34,860 bases of DNA from Acanthamoeba castellanii str. Neff (Eukaryota > Discosea > Longamoebia > Acanthamoebidae). The notes below the pieces were generated by a model. The model saw only the letters and a list, made by a program, of their open reading frames with translations. It made no database searches and was not told the origin of the DNA. Positions 11,041 to 23,700 of the stretch are shown here, one piece after another; the first letter of the stretch is position 1; every line of letters starts with the position of its first letter. The DNA is taken from positions 3,155 to 38,014 of the forward strand of contig NW_004457389.1 of the NCBI RefSeq assembly GCF_000313135.1, given 5' to 3'. A program made the translations under genes and the position numbers.

Positions 11041-13280
11041 ATGGTGCCTATCTTCCCCCATTACGCCCACAGAGTTCCTTTTGTGGACTTTTTTCAATCT
11101 CAAGGATGACTCAATTTGATCGTGTTTCCGATCTGCGTTCTACAGTATGGATTGCACGGGAGCGGCGGCAATAACAATGGTCAATGGCGAGGAGGACGCT
11201 ACGCAGTGCTCGTAGGTCTCGCCCTCTTCGCCCTGTGCACGCTGTGGATTATCGAACGCCAATTTCTGCCTTCCACGCCGGTACTTCGTCCCATGCATCT
11301 CTTCCCCCCCCCCATCCATACCATTCTTCTTTGCAGAGAGATGACATAAAGATGTTCATCTTTGTTCCCTCCCGCGGGGGCGGGGGTCCACCTGTCCTAC
11401 GTCGTGCTTCGACAGCCACCCAGCTGCAACGCGGTGGTGCATAACTACCCGCCCGGAGACCAGCCGCCGGGCAAGAACACCCCATACGTGCCGCCCTACT
11501 TTGTCCTGCCACCCATGCCCAAGCTTACAGGCGGCGCCAAGCGCATCCTCATCACCGGCGGCGCTGGTACCGCTCTTTCCGCTCTTCTTCTTCTTCTTCT
11601 GAAAGTGGGGGCGGGGCGGCGGGTGCCATATCCCCCGATTTGTGCTCACGCACACACCTTTCTCGTCTGCTGTGGTTTTCTTGTTTCGTGATTCGTGCAT
11701 TCTTGTTTCTCGTTCTGCCGTACCGGCCAGGCTTCATCGGGTCGCACCTGACCGACCGGCTGCTGTCGGAGGGCCACGTGGTGATCGTGCTGGACAACTT
11801 CTTCACCGGCAATCGGGAGAACTACCAGCACCACCTGGCCAACCCCCGCTTCCACGTCCTCGACTACGACGTCGTCGACCCCATCTACCTCGACGCCGAC
11901 CAGATTTACCACTTGGCCTGCCCCGCCTCCCCGTACGCACCACAGTCCTTCTGGGCTGCCCACTTAGTGGCCTTCTCTTCTGCTCAGCCGTCGGCTAACT
12001 TTTAGAGGGGGGTGGGGGTTTACGTGGGTCGGGTGCACCGCGAGCGCAGTGTGCACTACCAGTACGACCCCATCAAGACGATGAAGACCAACGTGATGGG
12101 CACCCTCAACATGCTCGGCATCGCCAAGCGTACCGGCGCCCGCTTCCTGCTGGCCTCCACGTCCGAAGTGTACGGTGATCCCGAGGTGCACCCGCAGGTG
12201 GAGGAATACCGCGGCAATGTCAACACCACCGGCATCCGTTCCTGGTACCGACACGCTCTATTTCACTTCTTAACCCTTCTTTTTCTTCCCACTTTCAAGG
12301 AGGTTCGGTTCTTGTTGTTGTTGTTGTTAGAAATTTCTGATATATCTGCGCGTGGTTAATAATGGCGTTTTCTAACGCATGCACGCGTACAGCTACGACG
12401 AGGGTAAGCGAGCTGCTGAAACGATCGCGTTCGATTACCACCGCGCGCACGGGGTGGAGATTCGCGTGGCTCGCATTTTCAACACCTACGGGCCGCGTAT
12501 GAACATCCACGACGGTCGCGTGGTGTCCAACTTCATTACTCAGGTGAACGCTCGGCCTTCCCCTTCTTTTTTTCCCCTTCTTCGGCTGACATCGATGTGG
12601 TGGAATGTCCATTCTGTTCGGGGGTTTGTGCTGTGCGTGCGCCAGGCACTGATGGGTAACCAAATCACGGTCTATGGCGAAGGAAAGCAGACCCGCAGCT
12701 TCTGCTACGTCTCCGATCTGGTGGACGGCCTCATGCGCCTCATGAACGGGGACTACATCGGGCCGGTCAACCTCGGTACAAGGACATCCCCCTCCACCAG
12801 CCAGGAAGGGGCTGGGCGCTCGCCCTCTTTCGCCTGGTGGGATCGATCGGATTGCGCAAACAAACGACATCCTCACCCTCCCTCTCCTCCCTTCAAAGGA
12901 AACCCGAATGAGATGACCGTGCATGAGCTGGCCGTGAAGGTGAAGGGCGTGATCGACGACAAAGTCAAGATTGTATACAAGGACCTGCCCTCGGACGATC
13001 CCCGCAGACGACAGCCCGACATCACCAAGGTCCGTCCCCGTATTACAGCCCCACCTCGAGCTCACCTTTCTGAGACTTGACGCAAAGCATCTTGGATCGA
13101 TCGATCGATTGATTGATTGATTGATTTATTGGTTGATTTATTTATTGTACTGCGCGGGTCCAGGCGAGGAAGTATCTCGGGTGGGAGCCCCAAGTGACGC
13201 TGGACGAGGGCCTCAAAAAGTCGATCGCCTACTTCACCAAGGCCGTAGAGAAGGAGAAGGCCGAGACCGCGTCATCCTAA
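11041..13280 (+). CDS. UXS: UDP-glucuronate decarboxylase (UDP-xylose synthase), membrane-anchored
   Basis: Converts UDP-glucuronate to UDP-xylose with NAD+, normally in the Golgi lumen, for glycan synthesis. Exons: 11041-11043, 11146-11280, 11416-11566, 11731-11932, 12050-12244, 12393-12543, 12646-12775, 12899-13029 and 13164-13280, giving 404 aa (human UXS1 is 420). An N-terminal helix (about residues 20-38, [19 protein letters not shown]) fits a type II Golgi anchor. The Rossmann glycine motif is ITGGAGFIGSH (G94, G97, G100). The family signatures [10 protein letters not shown] and NTYGPRM are present, and the catalytic pair Tyr230/Lys234 lies in SCYDEGKR. The short-chain dehydrogenase fold is complete. 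The start is the weak point: no ATG is in frame within exon 2, so I infer that the intron begins directly after the ATG at 11041. Its 3' end converges on the next gene with 105 bp between stops. Confidence 0.93.
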
Positions 13281-13385
13281 GATCAGTACCCGCCAAGGCA
13301 CGTGAAGGGTAGAGGCCGATTGATAGCGCGATTTTTTTGTATGTTTGTTGTCTCGCTCCCTTGGCGGCGCGAGCAACACTCTTAT

Positions 13386-16300
13386 TTATTGGGCTGGCGA
13401 TGGTCGTCGAGGCTCCACGAAAAACATTTGCCACAGCTCCGGGTCCTGCTCGCCTCCACCTGCCCCGCTGCTGCTGCTCCCTTTCTCCTGGGGCTCCAGC
13501 AGCGGGCGGCCGTTGACTGCGGCCCGCCAGCGGAAGCTCCCGTCGCCCTTCTCCTCCCCGAGAACGAGGCGCGGCTGCCCACGTTTGCTGCTGGCCCCCT
13601 CCCTCCGCCACAGGTGGTCCTTGGTGCCGGGCTGATGCGAGACGGTATGCGCTCCGTCGGGTCGCATGACCAGGAACTGGCCCGTCGCTGCCGATCGGAA
13701 CGTAAACGTTGACGCCACCTGTAAAATATTAAATATAATCAGAATATTATTATATTTATTATATTTTATAATAAATAGAAAAAAAAAATATAATTATAAT
13801 CAACAGAGAAGGGGACAGCGGGCAGTACTCGGTTGTGTCGAGAGGCCAGCCACACGAGCTCGGGTCCGGCGCCGCCGATGCGCATGCAGGTGCCCTGTCG
13901 GCTTTGGCCTTGGAGGTCCACGGCGAGGAAGCGGCCATTGCGCGCGAGGAGGACGCCCCGCTCGCGCCTGTCGGGCGGGGCGATGTCCAGGCCCAGCTCA
14001 GCCTCGATGGGGGCCTCCGTGCTGCCCACGCTGTCGTCCATCTCGTGCTCGCTCTCGACCACACCCCAGGTCATGGCGATGAAGTCGTCGAGCGAGAGGC
14101 CCACCGGGCCGCTCCGGCGTGGCCACCAGTAGGCCCAGAACTTGCGCTCGATCCACCGCAGGAAGCCCTCCACGTAGATCTGCGGGCCGCCGCCTTCGCC
14201 CCACATGGGCGCCGTCTCCTTCCACTGCATGAGCGAGTGCACCAGGTAGGGCAGGTGCACTTGCCCGCTGGCGAGGGACACGTCCTCCGCCTGACCGGCC
14301 GAACCTGTCCACCACCACCACCACCACACGCAGATCATCGCAGCCGTCAGTCTCACACGCCTTCCACTGGGGGAGGGAGAGAGCCACCTGCGGCGGGCAC
14401 GATTCGTTCGATGACGTCCACATCGATGACGCCGAAGGACTGAGACGAAAACTGCAACGAAACGTTTGCCTCTCTGTAAGGAGGCGCGCGCGCAAATGTG
14501 TGAGACCCTGATGGGACTCTGGCGTGTGGTCAGTCATCACACGAGTCTTGAGGCGGCCGCACCGATCTCTGATATCGAAGGGGACCGCGATGATGATGGG
14601 CTCGGAAGCGAGCATGCTCTGTACATTCTCCACGAGCTTGCCGCCCAGATTCCTGCCGATTCACACACACAACACACAACACACAACACACAACACACAA
14701 CACACAACACACAACACACAACACACAACACACAACACACAACACACAACACAAGTGAGTGATTGCCATCAGTCCACCGATAGAAAGCCCATGATCAGTA
14801 CCGGAAGAGGGTCGAGGCTCGTGATCTGCTTGCGGCGAGAGCCTCTGACGCAGCCTGTTGCCTCTCTGTTGCGTTTCGCCCGCGGGCCACGAGTCAGCAA
14901 GCGAACAAACACACTTCTTTCTCTGCTCAAAGATGAGAGTGGGCTTGGGCACCTTTGACGCCCGCGAGGAAGTCGGCGTCGACCAGGTTGAGCAGGCGCT
15001 CCTGGAACTGGAGAGGCTGCCGCGTCTGCAGATGCTTGGCGTAGTACAGGGCCCTTCCCTTCGCGGTCGGCGGCAGGCGGTAGTGGAGCACCCGGAACAG
15101 CGAGAACGCCCCGCCCAGGTAGGGCAGAAACCCTTCCACGTTCTTGGTCGCCTCGCGCCACACCTTTCATCACGGAAAGGGCAGGAGTTCCGAGTCAGCA
15201 CTGGCGCGACAACGGTGGAGCGGGTTGTGATTGGGGTGGATGGGGGGGGGGATACGTGGTCGTTGGAGCACCAGAAGCGCCAGGTTCGGCACACCGCCGA
15301 TACCCGCAGAAGGGTTTCGAAGTTGCAAAAGCGCAGCACTCGAACGGCCAACTCGACGCCAATCGGACTCAACGGGTCGACTGGAGGAGCCGATGGAAGT
15401 GAGCGGCGAGTACTAATAGCCCGTCACGAGAGGGAGTTGGCACGAACCGGAGAGGATGTGCGATTTGTTGTAGTCGTTTTCTTCGTTGCGGAAACGCAGG
15501 AGGAAGGCACGCTTGTATTGGTTCGTGGTGCCTTTCTCCGACGGTCGTCTGGCGCAACGACACATGTATATGATGACGCATATGGAGGGGGGAAACTCTT
15601 GTGATCAGAAGACTGGCCCCAGCCCAGGACGGAAAGAGGAGCGTGCGCACCTCATGTTGATCACGAACTGCAGAAGGAATCGCGTGTCGTTCCAGTTGAT
15701 TTTGTCGTACATGAGCGCACTGAAGGCCGATTTGCACATCCGCCCGTAGTAATCTGAATGCAGTGCGTCGGCCGCGTGGTTCAGCCACGGAGCGATGGTA
15801 GGTGGGGAAGTAGGTTTCCAACGTACCTGGATTCAGGTGCTCGAATATGGTGAACTCGTCGTAGAAGAAGAAGTTTTCCATCCACCCCAAGTACACCTCT
15901 CTCACGAACACGTACAGCGTGATGGACAGCCTGCGGGCGGAGAAGAAGGGTCATGCAGCCAAGCTGCCCGCCGATTAGCAACTGTGGGGGTGACATTGCG
16001 TGAAGGAGGAGAAGCGTTGGCCAAGGGCAACGTACGCCAGTACGCCGCACGACCAGAAGGGCAGCATGTATTTGCCCCAACCGGTCAGACCCGCTTTGCC
16101 GATGAGCCCCGCTCCCTGCTCAAACTGGAAGTCCTTGACCGCCTGCCGACCGACCCAAAGGCAGTTTAGTTCAGCTACTCGTGATGAGACGCTCGGGCTC
16201 AATATAATGGCGAGCTGCCACTGCGCACCTCCTCGGCCACCGCTTGGCTGATCTCAGGAGTAGTGCCCCACGCCGAGAACACAATAGCGAGCAACTCGAT

Positions 16301-17319
16301 GGCGGTTTGCTGAATGTGCGGTGGTGAGTGCGAGGTACAGCAACTCAACTCAGAGCAAAACTGCATGCAGGGCCAATAACGGAAGGACAGAAGGAGTACC
16401 TTTATGGGCAGCTCGGTGCTGCGACCCGACTGCGAGAAGCCCACGATCCGCCCGATGATCTGTTCGTCCCACTGGACCGAGAGCCTCTGCTCTCTGAACG
16501 AATGCCACAGCTCGGTCCGGCTCAGGCCTCCCGCCTCGCGAGCCGCTAACCGTTCGAAAAACGAAGCCACACCAGGTGTCCGGTCAATCAACAATCATGA
16601 GGAAACCTGTTCGCCAGGCTACGTGAATGTGGTACCTTTGAAGCTCTTCATGTCGGCTGCGACTGCAGTGGCCAGTGGGTGGTCTGGCCTGAGCAGCTGC
16701 CGGTAGAAGCGGTACACCGCCCCACTCACCTCCCTACCGTCAAGTCATCATCATCATCATCATAAGCATCAACAGAGGCTCTGCAGGCCTAGAAGCCCCG
16801 AGCACATGCTGCTGCCGTGTGCGTGTGCGTGTGCGTGTGCGTGTGCGCAAGTGCTACTTACTTGTAGAGCATGTGAGAGTGCGGGTGGGTGAGCCGGTCC
16901 AGCATCGCGCTGGTGTCGCCCCTTCGGCTCCAGCCGTCGAGGCCTGCGCGCATAGAGCATGAGCGGGCAAAGGAGCATAGAGCACACAGTGCAACGGCGA
17001 GAGGAGGCAGTGAGAAGGGGCACCTTCGAGCTGCAGCCATGAAAGCGTCTTCTTGAACAGCAGCGGAGACCGCACTTCGTCCTCCCGCGCCCGAGCAGTT
17101 GCCCTCTTCGAAAGTGTCCCGACGCTGGTGTCTTGCTGCGGCCTGGTAAAGTACTTGAAGGTCCCAGGCGCTGCCTTTGCTGGCCGCTGCCAGCCCCCCC
17201 CCCGAAACCAACATACAACGTAACGGCGTCAAAACGGAGGCCGCTTTCCCTTCACCAGCCCAGTGCATCCCGGACAGGAGTACCGGTGGTGGCGGACGCG
17301 GAGGTGGTGTGGCTTCCAT
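13386..17319 (-). CDS. Large protein with internal F-box-like segment, family not recognised
   Basis: Seventeen exons give 794 aa: 17319-17284, 17186-17024, 16943-16862, 16733-16636, 16545-16400, 16309-16229, 16142-16036, 15930-15827, 15753-15651, 15548-15448, 15380-15256, 15163-14953, 14844-14802, 14652-14541, 14451-14388, 14304-13829, 13718-13386. All junctions keep phase. The start is Pro-rich (PPPRPPPP). Residues about 345-382 read as an F-box (PIGVELAVRVLRFCNFETLL then VCRTWRFWC), which would bind SKP1 if genuine. It sits mid-protein, which is unusual. Residues about 230-250 are hydrophobic around an exon joint and could be one membrane helix. The last 250 residues contain two similar pieces (NGRFLAVDLQGQ and TGQFLVMRPDG), recalling beta-trefoil or fascin-like repeats (inference). 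Exon 15 could instead begin 18 nt upstream. No function is claimed beyond possible SCF substrate binding. Confidence 0.72.
14663..14752. repeat. (ACACA)n microsatellite in an intron of the F-box-like gene
   Basis: An almost perfect ACACAACACACA array about 90 nt long lies in the 149-nt intron between exons 13 and 14. Long antisense frames run through it because the unit lacks stop codons. Confidence 0.9.
16815..16846. repeat. (TGTGCG)n microsatellite in intron 3 of the F-box-like gene
   Basis: A short GTGTGC array lies close to a CAT trinucleotide run (16747-16763) in the same 128-nt intron. Confidence 0.75.
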
Positions 17320-17572
17320 GGCTTGTGGTATGGAATGAGGAATACAACACCACCAGCGCGCAGAAGCTCCACCACCCAGAAGCGGGGTGTCGCAAGATCG
17401 TAGAAGAAATGGTTCAGGAAATGTTTTTCTTGTTAACACGCCGGCGACCTAAACAAGACGACGCACACCTTATTCGCCACACACCGCCAACGGTCTTTGA
17501 AGCGGTCGTCGGTTTTGTTTTTCTTTATCGTTCCTCTTCGTGTTCCCACCAAGAACTACATCAGTATCGAGT
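17320..17572. promoter_or_regulatory. Divergent promoter region between the F-box-like and PLAC8 genes
   Basis: The two start codons are 253 bp apart and face away from each other, so both promoters must lie here. The minus frame stays open upstream to 17439, so a longer N-terminus of the F-box-like protein is possible. I see no identifiable core element. Confidence 0.4.
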
Positions 17573-18068
17573 ATGGGGCAAGACTTTGAGACCGGGTTGT
17601 GCGAGTGCTTCTCCGACTGCGAGACTTGTATGTCTTCTTATTCTTCCACGCAGCCAAGCTGACTGGCATTGAGGCTTATCTCTTTTGTTTGTGCCTTTTG
17701 CACGTTGCGTGCGACTAGGTTTGTGCGCGTTCTGCCTCCCCTGCGTTCAGTTCGGCCGCAACGCGCACCCGCTGCTGCCCTGCTCCGGCTGCCTCACCTG
17801 TGGTATCTTCTTCTGGCTGTCCGGAGGTTTCACCAACCACTGCATCCTCCTCCAGAACCGCATTCTCATCCGCAACGAATACGGCTACGACGTACGTCTG
17901 CCCTTTGCTTCTTTCTTCTTCCTCCACCTCTTACCTCAATGTGACCATCACATTTCGTTGAACGGGGCGCGTGCGCAGAGGTCCGACGGGTGCGACTGCT
18001 TCAAGGTCATGTTCTGCACGCCGTGCGTTCTCGCCCAGGAGGGCCGCGTGCTCAAGGCCAAGAAGTAG
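17573..18068 (+). CDS. PLAC8-family Cys-rich protein
   Basis: Three exons (17573-17627, 17719-17891, 17979-18068) encode 105 aa, the normal size for this family (about 110 aa). The first exon gives the family start MGQDFETGLCECFSDCETC. Next come CAFCLPCVQFGRNA, a hydrophobic stretch (GCLTCGIFFWLSGGF) and the C-terminal signature CDCFKVMFCTPCVLAQE before a basic end. PLAC8 proteins include plant cadmium-resistance and cell-number-regulator proteins and animal onzin. They associate with membranes through the central hydrophobic piece and act in metal handling or size control (family knowledge). The exact role here is unknown. The stop lies 77 bp from the convergent FPGS stop. Confidence 0.9.
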
Positions 18069-18145
18069 AGTTGAAGTAACTCTGGCTGACCACAACTACA
18101 ACAAGGCCTTGCTTTTTGTTGTCGACGTCTGAAGGTGGCTGCTTT

Positions 18146-19234
18146 TTAGAGATGGAGGGCGGAGGCAGGAAGGGCGTTGCGGCTGAGGAGAACCTCCAGC
18201 ACACCGCCCACCAGATACAGCGAGCCGGTCACCAACACCCGCGTCCGTACACGCGTTTCACAAGGGGCGGCCTGATGGCGCCACTGGTCGTGCTGGTGCG
18301 TGACGGCGTCGAGAGCCGCCGGAATGGAGTCCACCACCACTGCAGTCAGCAGGTCCGAGCCACAGTCGCCATCAAGAGAGGAGTGCTGCTTGGCGAGGGA
18401 GCGGTAGACCTGGGCGTTGGCGCGCTGCCACTTGGTCCTCTCCTCCACTGGCCCAGCCGAGCTCGAGCGGCCGTCAGGCCCGCCTGGCCGGGTAACGAAC
18501 GTGCTGAAGACCGCCGCATCGAACGGCGCTCCTTGCGCCGGCAGCTGCCCACCCGACCGGTTTGCCGCCGTAATGGTCGTGAGCTTGGCGAGCAGCTTGG
18601 CCGCCGAGCGATTCTGGTTGCAGTTGAACACCAGAACCCGTCGTTCTTCCACATGCTCGTGCGCGTCTCCTGCCGTGGAGCACACGCCGGCGAACCAGTG
18701 CGCGCAGGCTTCAACGCTCTCCTCGGTGTGTGCGCCGTCGAGGTACAGCCACAGCTCGTCGCCGTCGCCCGTCGATCCGGTCTCGCCGCCAGTGGAGGGC
18801 TGGTACCGGATGACCTGCGCTCTGCCTGGCCAGCGGCACTGCTCCAGTCCCGTGACGAACCCTTGCGGCAGTCGGCTGGTGGCGCAGGAGGCAGGCGTAG
18901 AGGACAGAAAGAGGCGGTCGTCGGCACAGACCTCCTGTTGGATCTTATCCACGTTACGCTGGAGCCACTCTCGGCACAGAGCGACGGCCAGCGAGGCGTT
19001 GCCCTTCTGGAACTCGCCGGCAAGGCCTGTACCCACAAGAAATATATGGGCGTAAGTGAGGGCTCACCGGAGCAGTGCAAGCACCGTAGGAATGGGTAGC
19101 GCACCTAGCTTGACCGCAGGCTGATCTCTATGCCACATCTCGAACAGAGGCGCCACGACCAGAGTAGTCTGCGGTGCGTAACATTATTACAACCAGGGAG
19201 TGTTAAGTGACGCGATCGCTCTCGCGTGGTGAGG

Positions 19235-19270
<36 letters not shown>

Positions 19271-20501
19271 TGTTTGGCTTTGGCGCGTTCGAGCAGGCTC
19301 TCCATGGCTTCGTCGCCTTGCGGGGCTGTGTAAGCAGGCACTCCCTCCTGTGAAGAGTGAACAACCCGCCATCAGATTGGCCACTATCCTAAAAGGCAAT
19401 TGAGAAAAGCCAGTGCGAACCTTGAAGATGCCGCCCTTTTCGAAGGCGATTTGCGTGAGAGTGTCGCCCAGCACGTCCTGATGATCGTAGCCCAGCGAAG
19501 AGATGCCGCAAACCACGGGATGCACGACGTTGGTCGCATCCGTCCTTCCGCCCACTCCGACCTCGATCACCGCCACATCCACCTGCACCCGGTGTTATCG
19601 GGGCACTACTACTCACAGTGAGCGGGGGCAGGTGTCGGCACCTTTTCCTCGATGAAGACCTTCAACGCGAGGACCGTCAAGAAGCGAAAGTAGGCCGGCA
19701 TGTCCTGGTGCTTCTCGCTCTGCATCGAGCAGCAGCAGCAGCAGCGAGAGAGAGAGAGAATGAGACCTCGGTTGCAGTTGCACATGATGAGAGGGTCTAG
19801 GAGATGTACTCGGGTGGACTTGAGGCAATCCCACACCTCCCAGAAGTAGCGAGCGAACGTCTCCTCCTCCAGCGCCTTCCCGTCGATACGAATACGCTCT
19901 CTACGTAGACGTATACCACCAGCAGCACCAGAAGGTCAGCCACGCGTAGGTCCAAGCCACGCACGGCACAACGGCCGTCGCCATGCCGCATCGTCGCAGG
20001 TACCGGACGTGCACGAGGTTGGGCGAGGTGAAGAGGCCGGTGCGGAGGCCATAGCCGCGGCGGAGGATGCTCTCCACAAAGGCACACGTGGAGCCCTTGC
20101 CCTTGGTGCCCGCCACGTGCACGCACGACAGGCGCTTGACCTGCACCGCAAAACAGCGCTTAGCTTGGCCGCGACAGAGGAGGTGGCCAAACAAGTTCTT
20201 CCCGGGAGGGTGGTTAGAATACGTCGAGGTTGAGGTGGGCGAGACTGTCGGTCATCTCCTCGAGGAGGCTGACGGCCTTGTCCTGTCGCCTCGCCGCTTG
20301 CCAGGCCGCCGCCCGCTCAGGAGGCGACATGAGCTGCCGCAAAGCGTCCCCCACCTCCTACACGCACCCACCCCCCTGGCTGTTATTTCAAACAGAGGAG
20401 AGAGAAAAAGAAATTAGAAAAATAGGGGGGGGGCGTACAGCATAGCCTCGGGCAGGCGTGGCAATGTCCGCGGGGGTGGGGGGCAGCTGCTGGTGGTCCA
20501 T
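18146..20501 (-). CDS. FPGS: Folylpolyglutamate synthase
   Basis: Adds glutamates to tetrahydrofolates with ATP, trapping folate in the cell and making it the preferred cofactor of one-carbon enzymes. Nine exons give 562 aa (human FPGS is 587): 20501-20439, 20357-20223, 20140-20004, 19900-19810, 19719-19642, 19582-19421, 19347-19270, 19168-19105 and 19026-18146. The P-loop GTKGKGS is at 77-83, in the folate ligase context [39 protein letters not shown] (175-186), [11 protein letters not shown] and FEKGGIFK are all in their family order. The C-terminal domain carries [13 protein letters not shown] and LVFNCNQNR. No clear mitochondrial presequence is visible at the chosen ATG, and no alternative upstream start was found. 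All introns but those noted elsewhere are 59-103 nt. Confidence 0.96.
19237..19268. repeat. (TG)n microsatellite in FPGS intron 7
   Basis: About 15 TG units sit immediately next to the exon 7 donor (CAC|GTACAC on the minus strand), so length change here could affect splice-site spacing. Confidence 0.85.
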
Positions 20502-20727
20502 GGGCGGCGCTGGGGCAGATAGAGACGCTCACACAGCACCAGCAACAAGGAGACAAACGGAAAAGTGTTCTCAAAAAAGAAACCCCCCGTGGCTTCTCCG
20601 GAGCCAGCGGCGAATGGGCGGGCCTCCAGAGAGCGAGAAGCACACGGCGGGGAGGGTTGGGACATCGGGTTGAGATGACGGACCTGGCATTTGAGCCCAC
20701 CACCGTGCAATCAATTTACTCACACAC
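20502..20727. promoter_or_regulatory. Tandem intergenic gap, FPGS promoter
   Basis: This gap of 226 bp separates the BRWD-like stop codon from the FPGS start codon on the same strand. It must hold the 3' UTR of the former and the promoter and 5' UTR of the latter. I see no distinct element. Confidence 0.4.
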
Positions 20728-23700
20728 TCAATCGCTGTAGAGCTCATCATAGTCGTCGTCACCATCGTCGTCTTCCACACTGACTTCCTCCTCCACTTCA
20801 TCCTCTTCTGGTTCAGGCGGCGCCGCTGCTGGGCCACGCAGCCGCAAGCTAACCTTGAGCGGCCGATACTCGCTCTCGTCTTGTTCCATGTACTCGTCCT
20901 CTTCCTCCTCTTCGTGGACTTCGATCAACTCCTCCTCCTCCTCCACGTAAAGCTCTTCCTCTTCCCAATTTGGCTCCTGCCCTCGCGCACGTACATAGAA
21001 CTAACGTTAGTCTACGCGGACCACGAAGCGTTGAACAGATCGGGTTTCGCTGGGTGAGTACCTCGGCCGCGGCCCTATTGGCCCCACTCCTCCTCGCGGA
21101 TCGGCGTGGTGGTGGTGGTGGGGCGATCTCTTCCACAGCACTGCCACTCACGTCCGCGTCGGCCCTGGACCGCTTGGGCCGGCCCGCGTGACGTGGGACC
21201 GTAGATGGCGGGAGATGAAACGATTCATCACTCCCCTCGTCGACCCCGTTGTCCTGACCATCGCCCGCTCCCTCCACGCTTCCAGGTTCCTCCTCTTCCT
21301 CCTCGATGAACCGCTTGGGCCTGCTCCGCTGCCGTTCGCTCCGCCGCTGCGACACGTCAGCCGACGATGCCATAACGGCTCGAGTCGAACGGGGAACGGG
21401 CTGCCGTGTCTCCATCACCTGCTCCGAATAGCTGTCCCCGCCGTCCTCGTCCTCTTCCTCAATATACTGCACTGCTCGGCGTTGCCTGCCACTTCGTCGC
21501 GGGCCAGCGGCGCGCACCTCATCCTCGACTGAACCAAACGCGACTGGGACGGAGTGCGCCTTTCCTCGGGGCGGCCTTCGGCCGTAGCTCGTGCCACCGG
21601 TGGCTGTGGTGGCGGTGGTGGTCGTCGCGGTGTAGGTCGAGGGCGCCAGGGGCGTGCTTGCCGGGCGAGCGGGCGCAGCGGGCGACGCGCCCTGCAGGGC
21701 TTGGCGGACCAGGTCCGCTGAGATCCTCAGCTTCACCACGGGCCTATCCTCAGCGGCTGGTCGTATTGGCGATGGCGGTACTGCTGATGGCCCCCAATCC
21801 TCCTCGTCGCCCTCCTCTATCGGCTCCTGGTTCGTCGTGGAGTAGTCGCCAGCTGCGTCGTCGAGCAGATCATCAAGGCCCATTTCGAGACCCTGTCCGT
21901 CTTCTTCGTGGCTCACGGTGGTTACGCTTCTCCTCCTGGCCCTCTTGAGCCGGAGCTTGCGCGGAGGCGACTCGCTGTCCTCCGCGGCGCGGCCTTCTTC
22001 GTCGTCGAAGAAGAACTTCTCCTCCTCCTCCTTTTCCTTGCCTTTGACACTTCTGGGCACTCGCCTTGGCGGAGTCATGCCGCTGTGTGCAACGACGTTC
22101 CCTTCTTGCATGTAATTCTCGTTCGGATCGACAACCTCGACTTCCTCCATGTCCTGCTCATCGTCGGTTTCGACGTGATGCCCTGCGAGCAACGGGGGGT
22201 CAGCACCGCCGAAGAGTCTCTTCGCACACTAAGGGAGCACGGTACCATGCTCTCGAAGGACCTGCAACAGCTTTTGCTTCAGCCGCTTGCCCGACGCAAT
22301 TATATCGCTGCCCGGCTGATTGAACGAAACCGCGTTGAATACCATCAGGCGAATGTCCGCTTCAAAAGCCTGCCAGCCAAAAAACGGAAGAAAGGCGTTA
22401 GTTGAGTTGACGCTTCGCACCACCAACCGAACCGCGATGAGCGTACGTGCAAGGAGCGGTAGTAAAGGTTCCGCAGGCGCAGAGCCATCGTGGAGAGGTC
22501 GATCGGACAGAAGACCCGCTTGGTGTAACCAGCTACGAGCTTCAACGAGACCGGCTGCCTGAACCACACGCTGTCACCGTCCTCCATAAGCTCCTCCACC
22601 GCCTCGGCCAGTCGGCGGTACACTAACTCGTCCAATGGAGATGCCCCTAGGGTCAGCACTATTTGGTGTAGCGTAAGGCATGATCGGGGGAGGTTTAAAC
22701 CTTCTCTATCTACAGGCGGTGATGTGGCTGAGCCAGCGCTATCGAAGTGGTACTCCTTCGACTCCCAGGGCGACACTCGGGTGACGCCCCCCGTGCCGGC
22801 GGGTTCTCCCGGTTCGTCGTCCCAGGCCACCTCTAGGCAGTCCCACTTGCTGTCGGGAAAGGTGTCCGGTGACAGGGGCGACACCGAGAGCACGGTGCCC
22901 GAGTACCATGCGGCCTGGCGCACGGAATCTGTGATGGTGGTCGACTTCCTGGACGAGACGCCGTCCTCCTATGTGAGGCGATGCAGAGCACAGCCGGTGA
23001 GATTTCAAGCCAAGCGAAAATAAGAAGCGTGTCGGAAGGGGGCGGGGGAGTAGAACCTTGCCGGAGAAGAACAGGACCGTCACGCGCCTCCCGACGTGGC
23101 AGGCCTCCAGCGAGCTCTCGTAGCGGCTGCGCAGTACGAGGAAGTCGACGGTGCGGGTTGTCGGGTGGTAGGAGAGCATGAAGCGTCGGTTGGCGTTCAA
23201 CGACTCCTCGGGCTCGTACGACTCGTCTTCGCCAAGCATCGACGGGCTGGGAGGCACCGGCAGCGTATCGAGCAGCTCGAGGGTGAGGAGCGTCTGAATG
23301 CCGTAGGGCGACGGCCGGTACTCGATCTGCACCACTCGGCACACCTCCTGCGCGCGAAGCCTCGGGAATGTCTCCCATGGGGGCGTCGGATGCTGGACCT
23401 TTGCAAACTTCTCTATGTGAATTGAGTGACCCTGGCGGAAGTAGACCACCTCGTCGTTGACCTGTTGTGGGGCGCGAATGTAAGTTCAGCGACTCAGCAT
23501 GGTGGTAGCAGCGGGAACGTACTTGCGGAATGTAGACTTGGGTAACTGGGCTATCCGGCTCTGTTGCAGTTAGCCAGTCGGGCCAACTCTTGATGCCCCT
23601 CACCTGGTAGAACGCACGCGCACATGCGATATCAAGTATCAGCATTGCCGCCAAATGAGTAGCTGCTCGGCTGTAATGAGGGCCGCACCTTGGTCATTGC

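Noticed and set aside
12295..13065. 256-codon minus-strand frame
   Set aside because: It is antisense to UXS exons 6-8, which carry catalytic and substrate motifs on the plus strand, and it runs straight through their introns.
13835..14443. 202-codon plus-strand frame
   Set aside because: It is antisense to exon 16 of the F-box-like gene and has no recognisable motif.
18116..19099. 327-codon plus-strand open frame
   Set aside because: It lies exactly antisense to the last FPGS exon, whose motifs are unmistakable. GC-rich coding DNA often leaves the opposite strand open.
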